DNA of 64,000 nt from Yersinia enterocolitica subsp. enterocolitica. Its GTDB lineage: Bacteria > Pseudomonadota > Gammaproteobacteria > Enterobacterales > Enterobacteriaceae. The translations under genes were made by a program, and so were the position numbers. The notes below the pieces were generated by a model. That model was given only the letters and a program-made list of their open reading frames with translations. It searched no databases and had not been told where the DNA came from. Positions 62,629 to 64,000 of this stretch are shown in pieces. Within the stretch, counting starts at the first letter, position 1, and each line of letters starts with the position of its first letter. The stretch lies in assembly GCF_901472495.1 (NCBI RefSeq), contig NZ_LR590469.1:3720001-3784000 (forward strand), written 5' to 3'.

Positions 62629-63174
62629 ATGGCAGAAAATCAAAATAATCTGATCTGGATCGATCTGGAAATGACCGGTCTTGATCCTGAAAGGGATCGG
62701 ATCATCGAGATCGCTACGCTGGTCACCGATGCTAATTTGAATATCCTGGCAGAAGGCCCGGTGTTGGCTGTCCATCAATCTGATGAGCAGCTTGGGCTAA
62801 TGGATGAGTGGAATGTGCGCACTCATACTGGCAGTGGTTTAGTCGAGCGGGTCAAAGCCAGCCCGTTTAATGATCATGATGCTGAATTGCAAACCATTGA
62901 GTTTCTAAAGCAGTGGGTTCCGGCAGGCACTTCGCCTATCTGTGGTAACAGTGTGGGCCAAGATCGCCGCTTCTTGTTCCGCTATATGCCAGAGTTGGAA
63001 GCATACTTCCATTACCGCTATCTGGATGTCAGTACCTTGAAAGAGCTAGCGCGCCGCTGGAAACCCGAGATTTTGGCCGGTTTTAAAAAGCAAAATACTC
63101 ATCAGGCACTGGATGATATTCGCGAGTCCGTGGCTGAGCTTGCCTACTACCGCGAACATTTTATTCAATCTTAA
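62629..63174 (+). CDS. orn: Oligoribonuclease
   Basis: This 181-residue DEDDh 3'-5' exonuclease degrades very short RNAs, including pGpG and other linear dinucleotides. The first acidic pair is in [11 protein letters not shown] (about residues 9-19), and the C-terminal histidine/aspartate pair is in [12 protein letters not shown]. The length equals the E. coli enzyme. GGCAGGAAA precedes the ATG by several bases. Three tRNA-Gly genes follow, as in E. coli. Confidence 0.98.
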   Translation: MAENQNNLIWIDLEMTGLDPERDRIIEIATLVTDANLNILAEGPVLAVHQSDEQLGLMDEWNVRTHTGSGLVERVKASPFNDHDAELQTIEFLKQWVPAGTSPICGNSVGQDRRFLFRYMPELEAYFHYRYLDVSTLKELARRWKPEILAGFKKQNTHQALDDIRESVAELAYYREHFIQS

Positions 63175-63301
63175 TTCCCTTCGCCCTTGAAACAGCAGGG
63201 GTGTTCGCTGCACTCACTCACCCGAATCACTTACTTATGTAAGCTCATCGGGGTGCGTTTGCTGGCTGTCTACCTGCTGCTCCAATGACTTTGGGTATAT
63301 A
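63175..63301. repeat. ERIC element, full length (about 127 bp)
   Basis: On the minus strand it contains GAGCTTACATAAGTAAGTGA followed by GGGTGAGTGAGTGCAG, the conserved core of ERIC (IRU) repeats. One end is CGCCCTTGAAACAGCAGGGG and the other GACTTTGGGTATATAC. It lies between orn and the tRNA-Gly promoter. Ends are approximate. Confidence 0.8.
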
Positions 63302-63384
63302 CTTTGTCAGGTGCTGGTAAAAACAGCATATTGTTGTTTTAATCGGCACTTAAACCAAAAAATGATTTTTTTGCTTTCAGGGGC

Positions 63385-63412
63385 TTGCGACAAAACGGAT
63401 TTCTCGTATAAT
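63385..63412 (+). promoter_or_regulatory. Promoter of the tRNA-Gly operon
   Basis: TTGCGA, a 16-base spacer and a perfect TATAAT, followed by a GC-rich GCGCACCCCG discriminator typical of stringently controlled stable-RNA promoters. It lies about 70 bases upstream of the first tRNA. Confidence 0.8.
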
Positions 63413-63483
63413 GCGCACCCCGTACCGATGAAGAATTTGCAAGCAAGCGCAAACAGATTTAGTAGCGGAAATTATGACCCAGA

Positions 63484-63559
<76 letters not shown>

Positions 63560-63650
63560 ATTTCTTGAGTAGTAAAGAGATTGGTCACAGTAATAGAAAT
63601 GAATAATATAAAAGTGATGCGTTTTTTCGTTAATAACGCATGACGGCGAC

Positions 63651-63726
<76 letters not shown>

Positions 63727-63800
63727 AATTTTTTATTTCAAAAACTGATTTCAAATAACTGGTTTTAGATAGTCAAATGTTGCCTGAACGGCATCTCAAT

Positions 63801-63876
<76 letters not shown>

Positions 63877-63902
63877 AATTTTTTCATTCAATTCTGTCTT
63901 AA

Positions 63903-63977
63903 TTATCCACAGCCCAGTCACGCGCTGCACCTCGTTTAACATACATTGTATTAACTTCTTCAACAGAGTTATCCACA
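63903..63977 (+). other. datA: Two DnaA boxes, probable start of a datA-like locus
   Basis: Perfect 9-mers TTATCCACA occur at 63,903-63,911 and 63,969-63,977 in the same orientation, 57 bases apart, immediately downstream of the third tRNA-Gly. In E. coli the locus datA, which binds DnaA and promotes hydrolysis of DnaA-ATP, lies beside glyVXY. The window ends before further boxes could be seen, and I see no clear IHF site in this part. Confidence 0.7.
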
Positions 63978-64000
63978 GATTCTGCTGTTTTTGTATTCAG

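Overview
The window looks like a chromosomal segment of a Yersinia close to Y. enterocolitica. The evidence is a ferrioxamine receptor I recognise as Yersinia FoxA, a complete hemP/hmuRSTUV haemin locus, two YPAL-type palindromic insertions, two ERIC elements, and an Escherichia coli-like backbone order from yjdC through dsbD, cutA, dcuA, aspA, fxsA, groESL, yjeI, epmB/efp, frdDCBA, epmA, mscM, psd, rsgA and orn to three tRNA-Gly genes.

Positions 1-25,500 are mostly iron and haem acquisition. First comes a FecI/FecR-type sigma/anti-sigma pair, then a TonB-dependent receptor with an N-terminal signalling domain, a YddA-type ABC protein and the periplasmic M16 protease PqqL. Together they resemble a protease-associated import system. 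Next are a decayed yefM-yoeB toxin-antitoxin pair, an MscS-type channel divergent from foxA, a DUF1127 protein and a MocR-type regulator whose 3' end runs into a YPAL element. The haem block follows: hemP, hmuR, hmuS, hmuT, hmuU and hmuV, plus chuW-chuX-chuY for anaerobic haem breakdown. Candidate Fur boxes precede the TonB receptor, foxA, hemP and chuW.

Positions 26,100-32,070 hold a threonine-degradation operon (tdcB, tdcC, tdcD, tdcE) with no tdcA, tdcF or tdcG in its usual place. From 32,070 to 37,690 the region is a patchwork ending at tRNA-Phe: a second YPAL, a LysR gene divergent from an aldo/keto reductase, a short-chain dehydrogenase and a YgiN-like monooxygenase, then a scar in which a Tn3-family transposase fragment is fused in frame to most of a CvaA/MchE-type microcin export protein, followed by the tail of a tyrosine recombinase. 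This looks like the footprint of an eroded genomic island.

From 37,800 to the end the backbone is conserved. It serves anaerobic C4-dicarboxylate metabolism (aspA, dcuA, frdABCD), protein folding (dsbD, groESL), EF-P and its two lysine-modifying enzymes (epmA, epmB), membrane lipid and osmotic functions (psd, mscM) and RNA/ribosome functions (rsgA, orn). A guanidine-II riboswitch precedes the SugE/Gdx exporter gene. The window ends after three near-identical tRNA-Gly(GCC) genes with two perfect DnaA boxes, where E. coli carries the replication-control locus datA.
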